Part shown: positions 9,244-17,649 of the stretch, one piece after another
Layout of the letters: every line of letters starts with the position of its first letter
Numbering within the stretch: the first letter of the stretch is position 1
Origin: Ornithinibacillus contaminans
Lineage (GTDB): Bacteria; Bacillota; Bacilli; Bacillales; Amphibacillaceae
Assembly: GCF_001038425.2 (NCBI RefSeq)
Contig: NZ_LDPV02000030.1
Location: 1 to 64,000 of the forward strand
Direction of reading: 5' to 3'
DNA length: 64,000 nucleotides
Notes under the pieces: generated by a model
What the model was told of the DNA's origin: nothing
The model's database searches: none
Seen by the model: the letters and a program-made list of their open reading frames with translations, nothing else
Made by a program: the position numbers and the translations under genes

Positions 9244-9483
9244 CTACTCAAAGAAAATATCATATTTTGTTAATATTTCCTTTGTTTTAGCAAAAGAACT
9301 AATATCTAATACATCATCTGTATCTAGCATGATGTCAAACGTATCTTCAATTTCAGCAATTAATGCCATATGTCCTACTGAATCCCATTCGGGGACAGAA
9401 TTATAAGTTAAGTTATCTGTAACAAGGGATAAATCAAGTTCTAAGGATTCTGCGAAAACTGTACGTAATTTTTTTGTGTTCAT
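9244..9483 (-). CDS. Acyl carrier protein
   Basis: A 79-residue acidic carrier protein with the phosphopantetheine attachment serine at S35 in the motif WDSVGHM. It is the first gene of the nine-gene operon, 14 bases before the SDR gene. The sequence differs from housekeeping AcpP (which has DSLD/E), so it is likely dedicated to the acyl ligase, LuxE and LuxC encoded downstream. The upstream 200 bases are AT-rich and probably hold the operon promoter, but I could not assign one with confidence. Confidence 0.88.
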   Translation of the reverse strand: MNTKKLRTVFAESLELDLSLVTDNLTYNSVPEWDSVGHMALIAEIEDTFDIMLDTDDVLDISSFAKTKEILTKYDIFFE

Positions 9484-9682
9484 TAATTAAATAATTCCTT
9501 TCATCCATTTATTCCAATTTTATAATAGTTTCAATCCCTATAAAAATCTTTTCAGAGCTGTACTCCTATTTTTTGACCAGGGTCTTTTTTTCTTGTCTCT
9601 CCCCTTAAGACTTTTAAGCATTTTCCAATAGAGGATCATTAAGAGGAAATATTAAATTATTATCTTGAAGTTTATGAATTCA

Positions 9683-10900
9683 TTATATAGATATATTAAA
9701 AGGGAGTGAAGATATTTTATCTTTATATATATCTACTTCTACCAAATCAATTTGCATTTTTTTATATAACCTTATCCATTCGTAATGATCTATATATAAT
9801 GTTTTACTCTGATGTATAAATTTATATTTAAACCATTGTAAATCAAACCAGTTGTTATCCTGAACTATATAAAAATCTCGGTAAAAATTTAAGCTATCTT
9901 TCAAAGTTCCCTGTAATTTACGACCGATGTTTTTACAAAAATTTACAGCTATATAGGATTCAGCTAACATTTCTTTCTCAAATGCCTCATAAATTGAAAC
10001 ATTATTTAGATTACGGAACTTGGTTACTTCATAATAGCGATCATCATTTGGAATATTCCAATATTTAAGTAAGTCTTCCGTATTACCTAACATCGCTAGA
10101 TCACATGGATGATAAAGTCTGTACTTTGCTGTATAAGACTGAGGGATGATGATTCGGCTATTTAAACCATAAGATTGAACAACTTTGTTGTCAAAGGATT
10201 CACTCAGCAGAATACTAGCATCGAATATATTCTCCCTTAAAACTGCCATATCTGTACGTGTCTTTAAGACACTCTTTGCACCAAGTTCTGCTGCTTTAAG
10301 TATCCCTTGGAAAGTTGTAGCAATTTGTGCATTTCGGTTTCCTTGGCCATTCCAAGGAAGAATAGGATGTAAAAGGATATAGTCGACATACAATTCAAGT
10401 TCTTTTAGTACGCCGGTTGGTGTAGTTTCCCATGTTGATAATATTATATAATCATTTGGATATTTAACAGCATAATAATTCAACACATCTTTAGTAACCT
10501 TTTCATCTACTAATCCTTGAACCACTATTGCATTAGTTGACTTTGGGTTTCTCTGAATATGTTTATCTGAGATGTTGTATTGTATTAAATTTACCTTCTC
10601 CTGAAATTGTTCTTCAAATAATTCTCCGTAAAAAATAGAAACATAATCACCTAAAGTACCTATTTGTAGTTTTATCTCTTGAAAAAACAAGGAATAAATA
10701 ATAATGATTGTATTAGATTTATCCTCATTTTTCAGTCTATCAGGACTATAAATTGGTATTCCTTTATAACTAGTTCCCCATTTTTTAGAATCGTTATCAA
10801 CGATGTAGCTAATAGATAATGGTAATTCCAAATAGCACTCTTGAAAAAACAAGCCTGACCCCCATGCTATAATTTTTTTGTTTTCAAGTAATCCTTTCAT
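9683..10900 (-). CDS. WavE-like polysaccharide/glycan synthesis protein
   Basis: A 405-residue protein. The N-terminus has a short Rossmann-like segment (IIAWGSGLFF, then YIVDNDSKKWG) like those on sugar-modifying enzymes. From about residue 120 it resembles the WavE domain of lipopolysaccharide core synthesis proteins: NAIVVQGLV, NDYIILSTWE, RNAQIATTFQGI and KTRTDMAVLR. WavE proteins are thought to be glycosyltransferases. AAGGAG six bases before the ATG sets the start. The position between the acyl/Pse operon and maf suggests it builds or extends the flagellar glycan. The sugar is unknown. Confidence 0.7.
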   Translation of the reverse strand: MKGLLENKKIIAWGSGLFFQECYLELPLSISYIVDNDSKKWGTSYKGIPIYSPDRLKNEDKSNTIIIIYSLFFQEIKLQIGTLGDYVSIFYGELFEEQFQEKVNLIQYNISDKHIQRNPKSTNAIVVQGLVDEKVTKDVLNYYAVKYPNDYIILSTWETTPTGVLKELELYVDYILLHPILPWNGQGNRNAQIATTFQGILKAAELGAKSVLKTRTDMAVLRENIFDASILLSESFDNKVVQSYGLNSRIIIPQSYTAKYRLYHPCDLAMLGNTEDLLKYWNIPNDDRYYEVTKFRNLNNVSIYEAFEKEMLAESYIAVNFCKNIGRKLQGTLKDSLNFYRDFYIVQDNNWFDLQWFKYKFIHQSKTLYIDHYEWIRLYKKMQIDLVEVDIYKDKISSLPFNISI

Positions 10901-10928
10901 TTCAATCTCCTTACTACCTTAAGGAATA

Positions 10929-11663
10929 TTATTGCTTAATGGTGGCCCAGTTAATGATTTCGGAGTAAGTACCCAGATCTCTATATTCTCCGTATTCAAA
11001 AGGTACTACTGTAACTTTACGTTCTTGAATAAGGGTTGTGAGTGAATTGGTCAACATCATCTCCCCTTCACGTTCCTTATACTTGTTTTCTTCAACATAC
11101 TGATGAAACCTCTCAATATATTCCTCTCCCCAAACCATAGAACCCCACATCCACTTTAAATCCGATTTCTTTGGCTTCTCTATTGCATACGTAGCTTTTT
11201 CACCTTCAAAGTCAACCATAGCAAATTTATTAGGTGTATCAGTTTTGAATAAGCCTAACGTGGCAGCTGTATTCTTTGTATGTTCATGAGCATAAATCAT
11301 GTCATCTATAAAGCTATCTGGTTTAATAACCGTATCAGGCATTGCGAAGACAACTCTCTTTCCCTTTATTAGGTGGTAACTTTCATGAAGAGACTCGGGT
11401 AATGAACGGGGTTCCGGATGAATACAATACGAAAAATTCATACCAAATTGTTTCCCATTACCTAGATATTCAATTAATTCTTTCTTCTTAGGATTAATTG
11501 TAAAAATAAGATGCTCTATCCCAGATCGCTTCATAGCATCAATTGTATGCATAATAATTGGTCTATAACTCTCATTATGCACATCTGGGAACATCTCTTT
11601 TGAAAAAGGTAATCCTAACCTACTTCCCTTTCCTGCACTTGGAATTAATCCAACTGTTTCCAC
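10929..11663 (-). CDS. Sugar-phosphate nucleotidyltransferase
   Basis: A 244-residue GT-A-fold nucleotidyltransferase that joins NTP and a sugar 1-phosphate into an NDP-sugar. LIPSAGKGSRLG near the N-terminus is the nucleotide-binding signature, and VFAMPDTVIKPD contains the metal-binding aspartate. It resembles RfbA/GlmU N-terminal domains without an acyltransferase domain. Translation starts at a GTG behind GGATGAGG. It ends 28 bases before the WavE-like gene, so the two are probably co-transcribed. The sugar cannot be read from sequence. Confidence 0.8.
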   Translation of the reverse strand: METVGLIPSAGKGSRLGLPFSKEMFPDVHNESYRPIIMHTIDAMKRSGIEHLIFTINPKKKELIEYLGNGKQFGMNFSYCIHPEPRSLPESLHESYHLIKGKRVVFAMPDTVIKPDSFIDDMIYAHEHTKNTAATLGLFKTDTPNKFAMVDFEGEKATYAIEKPKKSDLKWMWGSMVWGEEYIERFHQYVEENKYKEREGEMMLTNSLTTLIQERKVTVVPFEYGEYRDLGTYSEIINWATIKQ

Positions 11664-11698
11664 ATTTCCTCATCCTTTATATTTATATTGTCATCTCG

Positions 11699-12022
11699 TT
11701 ATTTGATATAATATTTGTCTTCGACTAGACTTGGAAATTTAACTACTGCAGTAGTCACATCGGTTAGAGCACAAAAATCGCTTACTTCAAATGGCTCATG
11801 CGTAATAATAGAACCATCTGTATATATAATATCATTCATTGAGATTTTTCCTGAGACAACAACTATTACTTCTGTTGCACGCTTGTGATAATGACTTTTT
11901 TCAACATAACCAGCTTTATGATTCTTCACAGCTACTTCAAAATCAGTCGTTTCCAAAATAGTTGGAGAAAAATCACCAATAAACCAGCCATTTTCCATAT
12001 CAGATATATGATTAACTTTCAT
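11699..12022 (-). CDS. Small cupin-domain protein
   Basis: A 107-residue single cupin barrel. The metal-binding motif KSHYHKRATEVIVVVSG supplies two histidines and a glutamate; the second cupin histidine is not obvious. AAGGAG sets the ATG. Small cupins in polysaccharide loci are often sugar isomerases or epimerases, or unknown. Its position 35 bases ahead of the nucleotidyltransferase suggests a role in preparing the same sugar. Catalytic function is not established. Confidence 0.7.
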   Translation of the reverse strand: MKVNHISDMENGWFIGDFSPTILETTDFEVAVKNHKAGYVEKSHYHKRATEVIVVVSGKISMNDIIYTDGSIITHEPFEVSDFCALTDVTTAVVKFPSLVEDKYYIK

Positions 12023-12249
12023 ATTTTCTCCTTATGAGGAATGAATTAAATAAAAATTGTTGAAAACATATAAAAAAGCTAATTATTGGTATATATCTAA
12101 CGTCCCCCATATGCATTCGTTTTTAAAATAGTTCAACTTAAGAATTCATTTCAATTCAATCATAAGATAGTTATAGAAATCTACCCTTTTTATTATAGGG
12201 TTTCTAACCGAACTCCTTACAATGCCATGATTTCTAAGAAATATTTATA

Positions 12250-13443
12250 TTACAAACTATAAATAATTTTGTTTAATTCAACAAAATCTATTAATTGTTC
12301 CGCTCTTGCCTCCCAAGTGTGAGATTTCAAAACTTTTTTCTGACCACTGACAGCTACTTCCCACAGTTCGTCTGGGTTCTCAAGAAGATTTGTTATATTA
12401 GCTGGTACGCTGTCTAATTGTTTCCAATCATAGAAAAAGATGTCCTGTTTATCCTGAAATTCCTCCATATATACTTTACTTGGATCAGTGATTATTGCTG
12501 CACCATTTATCATTGCAGCAAAAACTCTCTCATGACCACCATCAACAAAATTATAATTTGTATTCAATACAATCTTTGCTTTTTTTAGTTTTATTAAAGT
12601 ATCTGAAAAGCTACCTTCTCCATTGAATGTAAAAGATGACCATTTGGATTTCATCTTCTCCCAACCAATTCCATAGAGATCTATATTAAGATTATGTTGA
12701 GCTAATTGCTCTAAGAATGTATATCGCCTATATGCATGTACAAAAGAATCTACTAGAGGCATTAATAAATTCATCTTATTAATCTGTTCTTTACTCAAAT
12801 CCATATTAAGTTCATTTAATACTGTTTCTAAAGCATTTTCGTAGGATAATAGATTAGATGACAAAACTTTGTCTGTAATATTGTCTAACAAAGATTTGAT
12901 TGACGGTGCATAATTTTTCCAACCTCTTTCCGGTTCCCCTCTAAATGTACCAGTGAATAAGATAGAAATATCCCTATCAAGATATTTTTCTTTAGAATCA
13001 ACATTTATATCATTACTTATTATTCTATTTCCACCAGGCATCCAAAGCATAGAACCTTTAATGTGTTTTTCAGGAAAATATGTCCTTAAAAACTTTAAAT
13101 GGCTTCTATCTAAACAAGTAACATATAATTGATTCATTTTAGTACTTAGTCTCTCAATGTGAAAGTGAGGATGGTCAACAATCGCTGCTATATATGGAAC
13201 ATTTACAATATCATAAATACTTTTCCCCTGAGAAGTTAAATCAATCCCTATACCGTTGAAACCAAGTACAAAATCAGGCTTGTTATTCAATTCCCTATTT
13301 AGATTTGTTAGACTATATTTCTCCATTAAATCAATAATTATAACGTTATGTCCGGATTTTCGTAAGGCTGAACCCAATTGATCCACATGCAATCTTAAAG
13401 ACCCATAATTAGATTGACCTTTGTATAAAATAATTCTTGCCAT
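12250..13443 (-). CDS. CgeB-like glycosyltransferase
   Basis: A 397-residue GT-B-type protein resembling the CgeB (spore maturation) family with a C-terminal Glyco_trans_1_2 domain. The N-terminus (ILYKGQSNYGS) and IAAIVDHPHFH fit the acceptor half. The C-terminal donor half has NTNYNFVDGGHERVF, AMINGAAIITD and a closing SHTWEARAEQL. It lies about 70 bases after maf in the same direction, so it probably adds a sugar in flagellin glycosylation. Donor and acceptor are unknown. About 230 AT-rich bases separate it from the cupin gene. Confidence 0.75.
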   Translation of the reverse strand: MARIILYKGQSNYGSLRLHVDQLGSALRKSGHNVIIIDLMEKYSLTNLNRELNNKPDFVLGFNGIGIDLTSQGKSIYDIVNVPYIAAIVDHPHFHIERLSTKMNQLYVTCLDRSHLKFLRTYFPEKHIKGSMLWMPGGNRIISNDINVDSKEKYLDRDISILFTGTFRGEPERGWKNYAPSIKSLLDNITDKVLSSNLLSYENALETVLNELNMDLSKEQINKMNLLMPLVDSFVHAYRRYTFLEQLAQHNLNIDLYGIGWEKMKSKWSSFTFNGEGSFSDTLIKLKKAKIVLNTNYNFVDGGHERVFAAMINGAAIITDPSKVYMEEFQDKQDIFFYDWKQLDSVPANITNLLENPDELWEVAVSGQKKVLKSHTWEARAEQLIDFVELNKIIYSL

Positions 13444-13511
13444 TCTATATCTCCATTCATGTTTTAATTTGTATTATATACTATTTTCATTAAAGGTCAC
13501 ATTCAATCTAT

Positions 13512-15377
13512 TTATTCCTTAGCACCAGTATTCTTCTGACTATGGCGTATAAATTGTTCTAATTCTTTATTTCCTTGCTTGCATTGTTGTAAAAAATTCG
13601 GAAGAAACTTCAGCACTTCATTTATAACATACACCGAATCTATCTCACTATTTAATCGTTTTACTTCATTTGCTACATATTGAACCTGAACTCTAATATA
13701 AAATGACAAGAAATTTTTGTAATATATATTTTGATTTAATTGATTATATAATGAATTGAATTGAATAAGTAATTCTCCCACCTTTAATTGGTTTCGCAAT
13801 TTATTATGGTCACCAAATGAATCACATAAAGCATCAAATTTACTGATAATATTATTATATTTATCCATGGCTTTATATAGTTCTTCCATTTTATTGTCCA
13901 TTTCAGTTTTACTATATGAATTATGTGATTTCCACCATAAATCGTTCTTTTTTATTGGTTGATTTATTGTATTTTTAATCACATCTTCAATTGGTTGAAA
14001 AGGAACTCCTTCAATTTCTGCCCCACCCTTTGTAGTATTAATGAACGTTGTACCTTTAAAAATCTTAGTCAATTGTTCTATACTTTCACGCATATTATTA
14101 AACCCTATGTTCGTTTTAATTTCATTTCCATATACATCAGTAGTCTTAAGAGCTTTCCCTAACTTCTTTTTATCCACTATTGAATTTATATGGTCATATT
14201 CAATACCCTCTGAATATAATCGATCATATAAATAACCTAGATTTTGTCCTGCAAAAATAATTGGATTTGCACCTAACTTGTTTAGGATTTGGAACGTCAT
14301 AACAGCAATTGAAGGAGAATCCATTACAATGTCTTGTTCTATATTCAATTGTTCTCTTAAAAAGTAAATTGATGATCTATCCTGAGATGTAATAAAATGT
14401 ACTTTCGGACCCTGATAATTAGTTAATGTTTCATATCCTACGCTCGAACCAAATACCATTGGTATATAATCAATATTATTTTCAATCATAAGTTCAAAAA
14501 CCTTATGATTCATTTTTCCTGGGTCATACGTACATACTGCATCTGGCAATACGTCATAAGAAATTAAACTATTAATTGCTGAACCTACAGAAAATATGTT
14601 TGCCAACTTTTTTTCCTTGATATATCTAATATGCTCAATATCCTCTGCTAAGGAAGGACCTGCCGAAACAATTATTGCAGGTTTTCCAGCAAATTGCGAA
14701 TGATCAATATCCCTCAGAATATTTGGAGTTTCTAAAACTTCTTTGAAGTTAAGCAAACTATTAATTACCCATAATTTTTGAAAACTAACATTTGTATGCA
14801 AACCTGCACGACGAACTCTTATAGCTTCCGTTATCTTAGTACGAAAATGTTGAATTTTATCTTTAACAATATTTTCATAGCTAGGCAAAACAATAAGACG
14901 TATATCTTTATTATTTGTATTAAATTCTTCCAAATATTCGTTTGATTCATTAATGTGTGAATGTATATATAGGTGCTCAATTTTTTTAGTTATAATAGAT
15001 TCTAACAACTTATGCTGAGTCATTTTATAAAAGATTTCAGGTGATGGCTCATATAAAGAATAACTATTATTAGGAAAAAGTTCCTTGAACCTTTCAACAT
15101 GATAACCCATACCAATCCCATAAAAAAAGACATGGGTATCTTTTTTTATCTCATCTCTATGTGCAGCTATTATTCTTTCAGCTTCATGTACTGGATCATA
15201 CGCACTATGAACCATTATACCTTTATTATCTTCAATCAGATAACGGATAGTTTTTTGTCCTGATTTCGAATTTAATATTTCCAAATTATTACAATCTAAA
15301 TACTTCCCATACTCCAAAAAATACTTGCGAATTTGCGGAAAATGTTCTCGCAGTAGTAAAGTATTATCAATTAACAT
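13512..15377 (-). CDS. maf: Maf-type flagellin nonulosonate glycosyltransferase
   Basis: Motility-associated factor family (MAF_flag10/DUF115). Maf proteins transfer pseudaminic or legionaminic acid from the CMP donor to serine or threonine of flagellin in the cytoplasm before export. The 621-residue protein has an N-terminal region with FFYGIGMGYHV, the core DUF115 block AIIVSAGPSLAED with the GPSL motif, and YDPGK, followed by a helical C-terminal region. GAGGAG lies about 10 bases before the ATG. The start overlaps the preceding gene by 11 bases. The flagellin target (hag) and CMP-Pse synthesis (pseF) are both in this island, a coherent functional set. Confidence 0.9.
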   Translation of the reverse strand: MLIDNTLLLREHFPQIRKYFLEYGKYLDCNNLEILNSKSGQKTIRYLIEDNKGIMVHSAYDPVHEAERIIAAHRDEIKKDTHVFFYGIGMGYHVERFKELFPNNSYSLYEPSPEIFYKMTQHKLLESIITKKIEHLYIHSHINESNEYLEEFNTNNKDIRLIVLPSYENIVKDKIQHFRTKITEAIRVRRAGLHTNVSFQKLWVINSLLNFKEVLETPNILRDIDHSQFAGKPAIIVSAGPSLAEDIEHIRYIKEKKLANIFSVGSAINSLISYDVLPDAVCTYDPGKMNHKVFELMIENNIDYIPMVFGSSVGYETLTNYQGPKVHFITSQDRSSIYFLREQLNIEQDIVMDSPSIAVMTFQILNKLGANPIIFAGQNLGYLYDRLYSEGIEYDHINSIVDKKKLGKALKTTDVYGNEIKTNIGFNNMRESIEQLTKIFKGTTFINTTKGGAEIEGVPFQPIEDVIKNTINQPIKKNDLWWKSHNSYSKTEMDNKMEELYKAMDKYNNIISKFDALCDSFGDHNKLRNQLKVGELLIQFNSLYNQLNQNIYYKNFLSFYIRVQVQYVANEVKRLNSEIDSVYVINEVLKFLPNFLQQCKQGNKELEQFIRHSQKNTGAKE

Positions 15378-15975
15378 TTCTTAAAAACTCCTCATCTTTA
15401 AGCGATGCTGCTAATCGTTTTTGTAGTTCCTCGTACGCGGGCGTTACTTCATAAGTTAAAATGTCAGAAATCAGCACAGTATCTTTGATTTCAACACCTT
15501 CGATTAATTTTACAAAATTCTCTTCACAAGCTTGGAAACTCTTTTCAATCTCATCCCAATGTAAAGGTTGTTGTATTGAAGACTTAGTAAATGAAACAAA
15601 CTGTAGTATTAATTGCATTCCGTCTGCTAATTGATCAATTCCCTTCCAGGTTTCTTTAGTAAATTTTTCATAACTTTCATCAGCTAACTTTTTAAGAGCA
15701 GGAATAGCTCGTAATAAATAATCATTTACAGAAGTCATGGTTTCCCAAATCATTACTTTTGTTTTTCTAAGAACTATCTCAACCGTATTAATATCATATA
15801 TCCGATCTTTTAAATACTCCTCATGATTTTCATATACTTCTATCCCATCCACGGTTAAATGACTAAACACCACATTTTGTCTCTTTATAGAATCATTTAT
15901 CTTCTCGAAAATAGTGTTAATAGCTGTATAATCATTATCTATATTAAGTTCCACTTCGTTATATATTATTTGCAT
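15367..15975 (-). CDS. Unknown protein encoded with Maf
   Basis: I do not recognise this 202-residue protein. The first 70 residues alternate short strand-like segments around one helix (QIIYNEVELN, then VDGIEVYENHEEYL, then TVEIVLRK), which could be a small beta-grasp fold. The rest is acidic and helical. There is no signal peptide or membrane segment. An earlier in-frame ATG exists at 16014, but AGGAGG six bases before the ATG at 15975 fixes the start. It overlaps maf by 11 bases and has a sigma-D-like promoter just upstream. A partner or chaperone for Maf or flagellin is a reasonable guess only. Confidence 0.75.
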   Translation of the reverse strand: MQIIYNEVELNIDNDYTAINTIFEKINDSIKRQNVVFSHLTVDGIEVYENHEEYLKDRIYDINTVEIVLRKTKVMIWETMTSVNDYLLRAIPALKKLADESYEKFTKETWKGIDQLADGMQLILQFVSFTKSSIQQPLHWDEIEKSFQACEENFVKLIEGVEIKDTVLISDILTYEVTPAYEELQKRLAASLKDEEFLRNVN

Positions 15976-16016
15976 GAGATCCTCCTGTTTATAAAACTTT
16001 ACATCATATATCATTA

Positions 16017-16042
16017 ATATCGGCAGATAAGGAACTAATTCA
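16017..16042 (-). promoter_or_regulatory. Sigma-D (SigD)-like promoter of the maf operon
   Basis: On the minus strand the perfect sigma-D -10 element GCCGATAT (16024-16017) is preceded at 14 bases by TGAA (16042-16039), one mismatch from the TAAA -35 consensus. The start would lie about 30-40 bases upstream of the 15975 ATG. This ties the glycosyltransferase operon to the motility sigma factor. Confidence 0.7.
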
Positions 16043-16398
16043 AGTCAACTAGTCAATTTTATATCAATTAGGAATGATTGGTATGTTTCTTATGTTAAAA
16101 TTCAGTTTAAGTTAATTCTTTAAACATCATTATAATAATGTATAAGAAATCAATAAAATATATCCAAATTAGAATAAAGTCAAAAATATATAAATCTAGC
16201 TATTTATAGTACGAAGATATAGTTAGCAATTAATTTAGAAATAGAAACTATAAAATTTACTTGATTTACAAAATGATCTACTTAAAAAATCAAGGTAAAA
16301 TATAGTGTTATAGTAAATTTAATATGATGGATAGATTATTCTACAGTATACGAATTCAGACAATGAAGATTACGTACGAAAAATATGTTTATAGGCTT
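16043..16398. other. AT-rich spacer without a recognisable gene
   Basis: Very AT-rich DNA between the maf-operon promoter and the hag terminator. I see no reading frame with a ribosome binding site, no strong hairpin and no repeat. Confidence 0.6.
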
Positions 16399-16438
16399 TT
16401 AAAAAAGACCCTAGCAATTTTGCTAGGGTCTTTTTTAA
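16399..16438 (-). terminator. Rho-independent terminator of hag
   Basis: A near-perfect hairpin AAAAAAGACCCTAGCA / TGCTAGGGTCTTTTTT directly follows the hag stop codon on the minus strand. It is symmetric and could act in both directions. Confidence 0.92.
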
Positions 16439-16447
16439 AATTAAAAT

Positions 16448-17329
16448 TTAACGAAGTAATTGTAATACTCCTTGAGGTTGCTGGTTAGCTTGTGCTAACA
16501 TACTTTGAGCAGCTTGATTAAGGATGTTATTCTTAGTGAATTCCATCATCTCTTTCGCCATATCAACGTCACGAATACGAGATTCAGCAGCTGTTAGATT
16601 TTCTTGAGAAGCACCTAAATTGTTAATAGTATGCTCTAAGCGGTTTTGTACAGCACCTAAAGCTGAACGTTGTGTTGATACTTGCTTAATTGCCTCGTCA
16701 ATAGATTTAATTGCGCCGTCAAATGCCGCTTTACCACTTGCACCGGCAAATCCAGAAACGCTAAGTTTGTCCATAGTTACTGCACCTGAACCACTAGCAA
16801 GACCAAGTCCAGAAGCTGCCATACTTTCAATGTTTACACTTAATTGTTGTCCTTCGTTAGCTCCAATTTGGAATGTAAGTCCTTCTTTATTCGTTCCTGA
16901 TACAGCATACGAACCATTAAGTAATGTCTTACCGTTGAATTCAGTACGAGAAGAAATTCCATCTAGTTCTTCTGAAAGTTGATCAATTTCATCTTGAATA
17001 GCTTGTAAATCATCAGCTTCTTGAGTACCTGTGTTACCAGCTTGAACAGTTAATTCACGCATACGTTGAAGAATAGAATGAGATTCGTTCAAAGCACCTT
17101 CAGCAGTTTGGATTAAAGAAATACCATCTTGAGCATTCTTAGAAGCCATTTCTAATCCGCGGATTTGTCCACGCATTTTTTCTGAGATTGCTAGACCGGC
17201 AGCGTCATCGCCGGCTTTGTTAATACGAAGACCTGAAGAAAGTTTTTCTAAAGAACTTTGTGTATTTCCAGTGTTTACACCCATTTGACGGTGTGCGTTT
17301 AATGCTGAAATATTGTGATTGATAATCAT
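16448..17329 (-). CDS. hag: Flagellin
   Basis: The filament subunit, 293 residues. It keeps the conserved D0/D1 ends: MIINHNISALNAHRQ and LSSGLRINKAGDDAAGLAIS at the N-terminus, ESRIRDVDMAKEMMEFTK and QAAQSMLAQAN at the C-terminus. The variable middle is short (about residues 140-210) and rich in Ser, Gly and Ala, a plausible site for Maf glycosylation. A longer frame starts at 17392, but the ATG at 17329 with GGAGG before it matches all flagellins. It has its own sigma-D promoter, a long leader and a terminator. Neighbouring maf and pse genes imply a nonulosonate-modified filament. Confidence 0.97.
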   Translation of the reverse strand: MIINHNISALNAHRQMGVNTGNTQSSLEKLSSGLRINKAGDDAAGLAISEKMRGQIRGLEMASKNAQDGISLIQTAEGALNESHSILQRMRELTVQAGNTGTQEADDLQAIQDEIDQLSEELDGISSRTEFNGKTLLNGSYAVSGTNKEGLTFQIGANEGQQLSVNIESMAASGLGLASGSGAVTMDKLSVSGFAGASGKAAFDGAIKSIDEAIKQVSTQRSALGAVQNRLEHTINNLGASQENLTAAESRIRDVDMAKEMMEFTKNNILNQAAQSMLAQANQQPQGVLQLLR

Positions 17330-17337
17330 GTTTTCCT

Positions 17338-17390
17338 TACCTCCATGTAAGTAGTTTTTTATTTTAGCGAGCCACATCCTTATGCCTCGC
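17338..17390 (-). promoter_or_regulatory. CsrA-like binding region in the hag leader
   Basis: In the hag leader a 5-bp stem GCGAG/CTCGC (17390-17367 on the minus strand) exposes ATAAGGATGTGG, which matches 10 of 12 positions of the CsrA site RUACARGGAUGU. A second GGA lies in TTACATGGAGGT, overlapping the ribosome binding site. This two-site layout is like the Bacillus subtilis hag leader that CsrA represses under FliW control. No csrA or fliW is in the window. Confidence 0.6.
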
Positions 17391-17501
17391 ATGTATAATA
17401 ACTCTATGAGTTATTAGTTGTTTGATAGTTTAAGGAGTTTCCACTCCACACTGTTAAATGTTCGGCCAAAACATTTCATTCATCGCGATGATGTATCATT
17501 T

Positions 17502-17527
17502 ATATCGGCACAATAAAAAGATGTTTA
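17502..17527 (-). promoter_or_regulatory. Sigma-D promoter of hag
   Basis: TAAA (17527-17524), 14 bases, then GCCGATAT (17509-17502) on the minus strand: a consensus SigD flagellar promoter. The transcription start would be near 17495, leaving an untranslated leader of about 165 bases. Confidence 0.9.
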
Positions 17528-17596
17528 ATCTTTTTCAATAAAAATTTATTCTTTTTTATCGGTAGCTGTAAACCCATTTGTAAACTACTGGTTTCT

Positions 17597-17633
17597 AGGC
17601 AAAAAAATAAGCCCCTGGCACAACAACCAAAGA
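17597..17633 (-). terminator. Weak terminator after the PilZ gene
   Basis: On the minus strand GGGTCTTTGG can pair with CCAGGGGCTT using several G-U pairs, followed by TATTTTTTT. It lies directly after the PilZ gene stop and before the hag promoter. Confidence 0.5.
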
Positions 17634-17649
17634 CCCATTCCACAACTAT

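Noticed and set aside
9484-9682. Sigma-D or sigma-54 promoter for the ACP operon
   Set aside because: I found neither GCCGATAT nor GG-N10-GC motifs in the 200-base upstream gap; only generic AT-rich -10-like sequence.
17330-17392. Extended flagellin N-terminus
   Set aside because: All flagellins start at MxINHN; the extension covers the leader hairpin and lies upstream of the GGAGG site.
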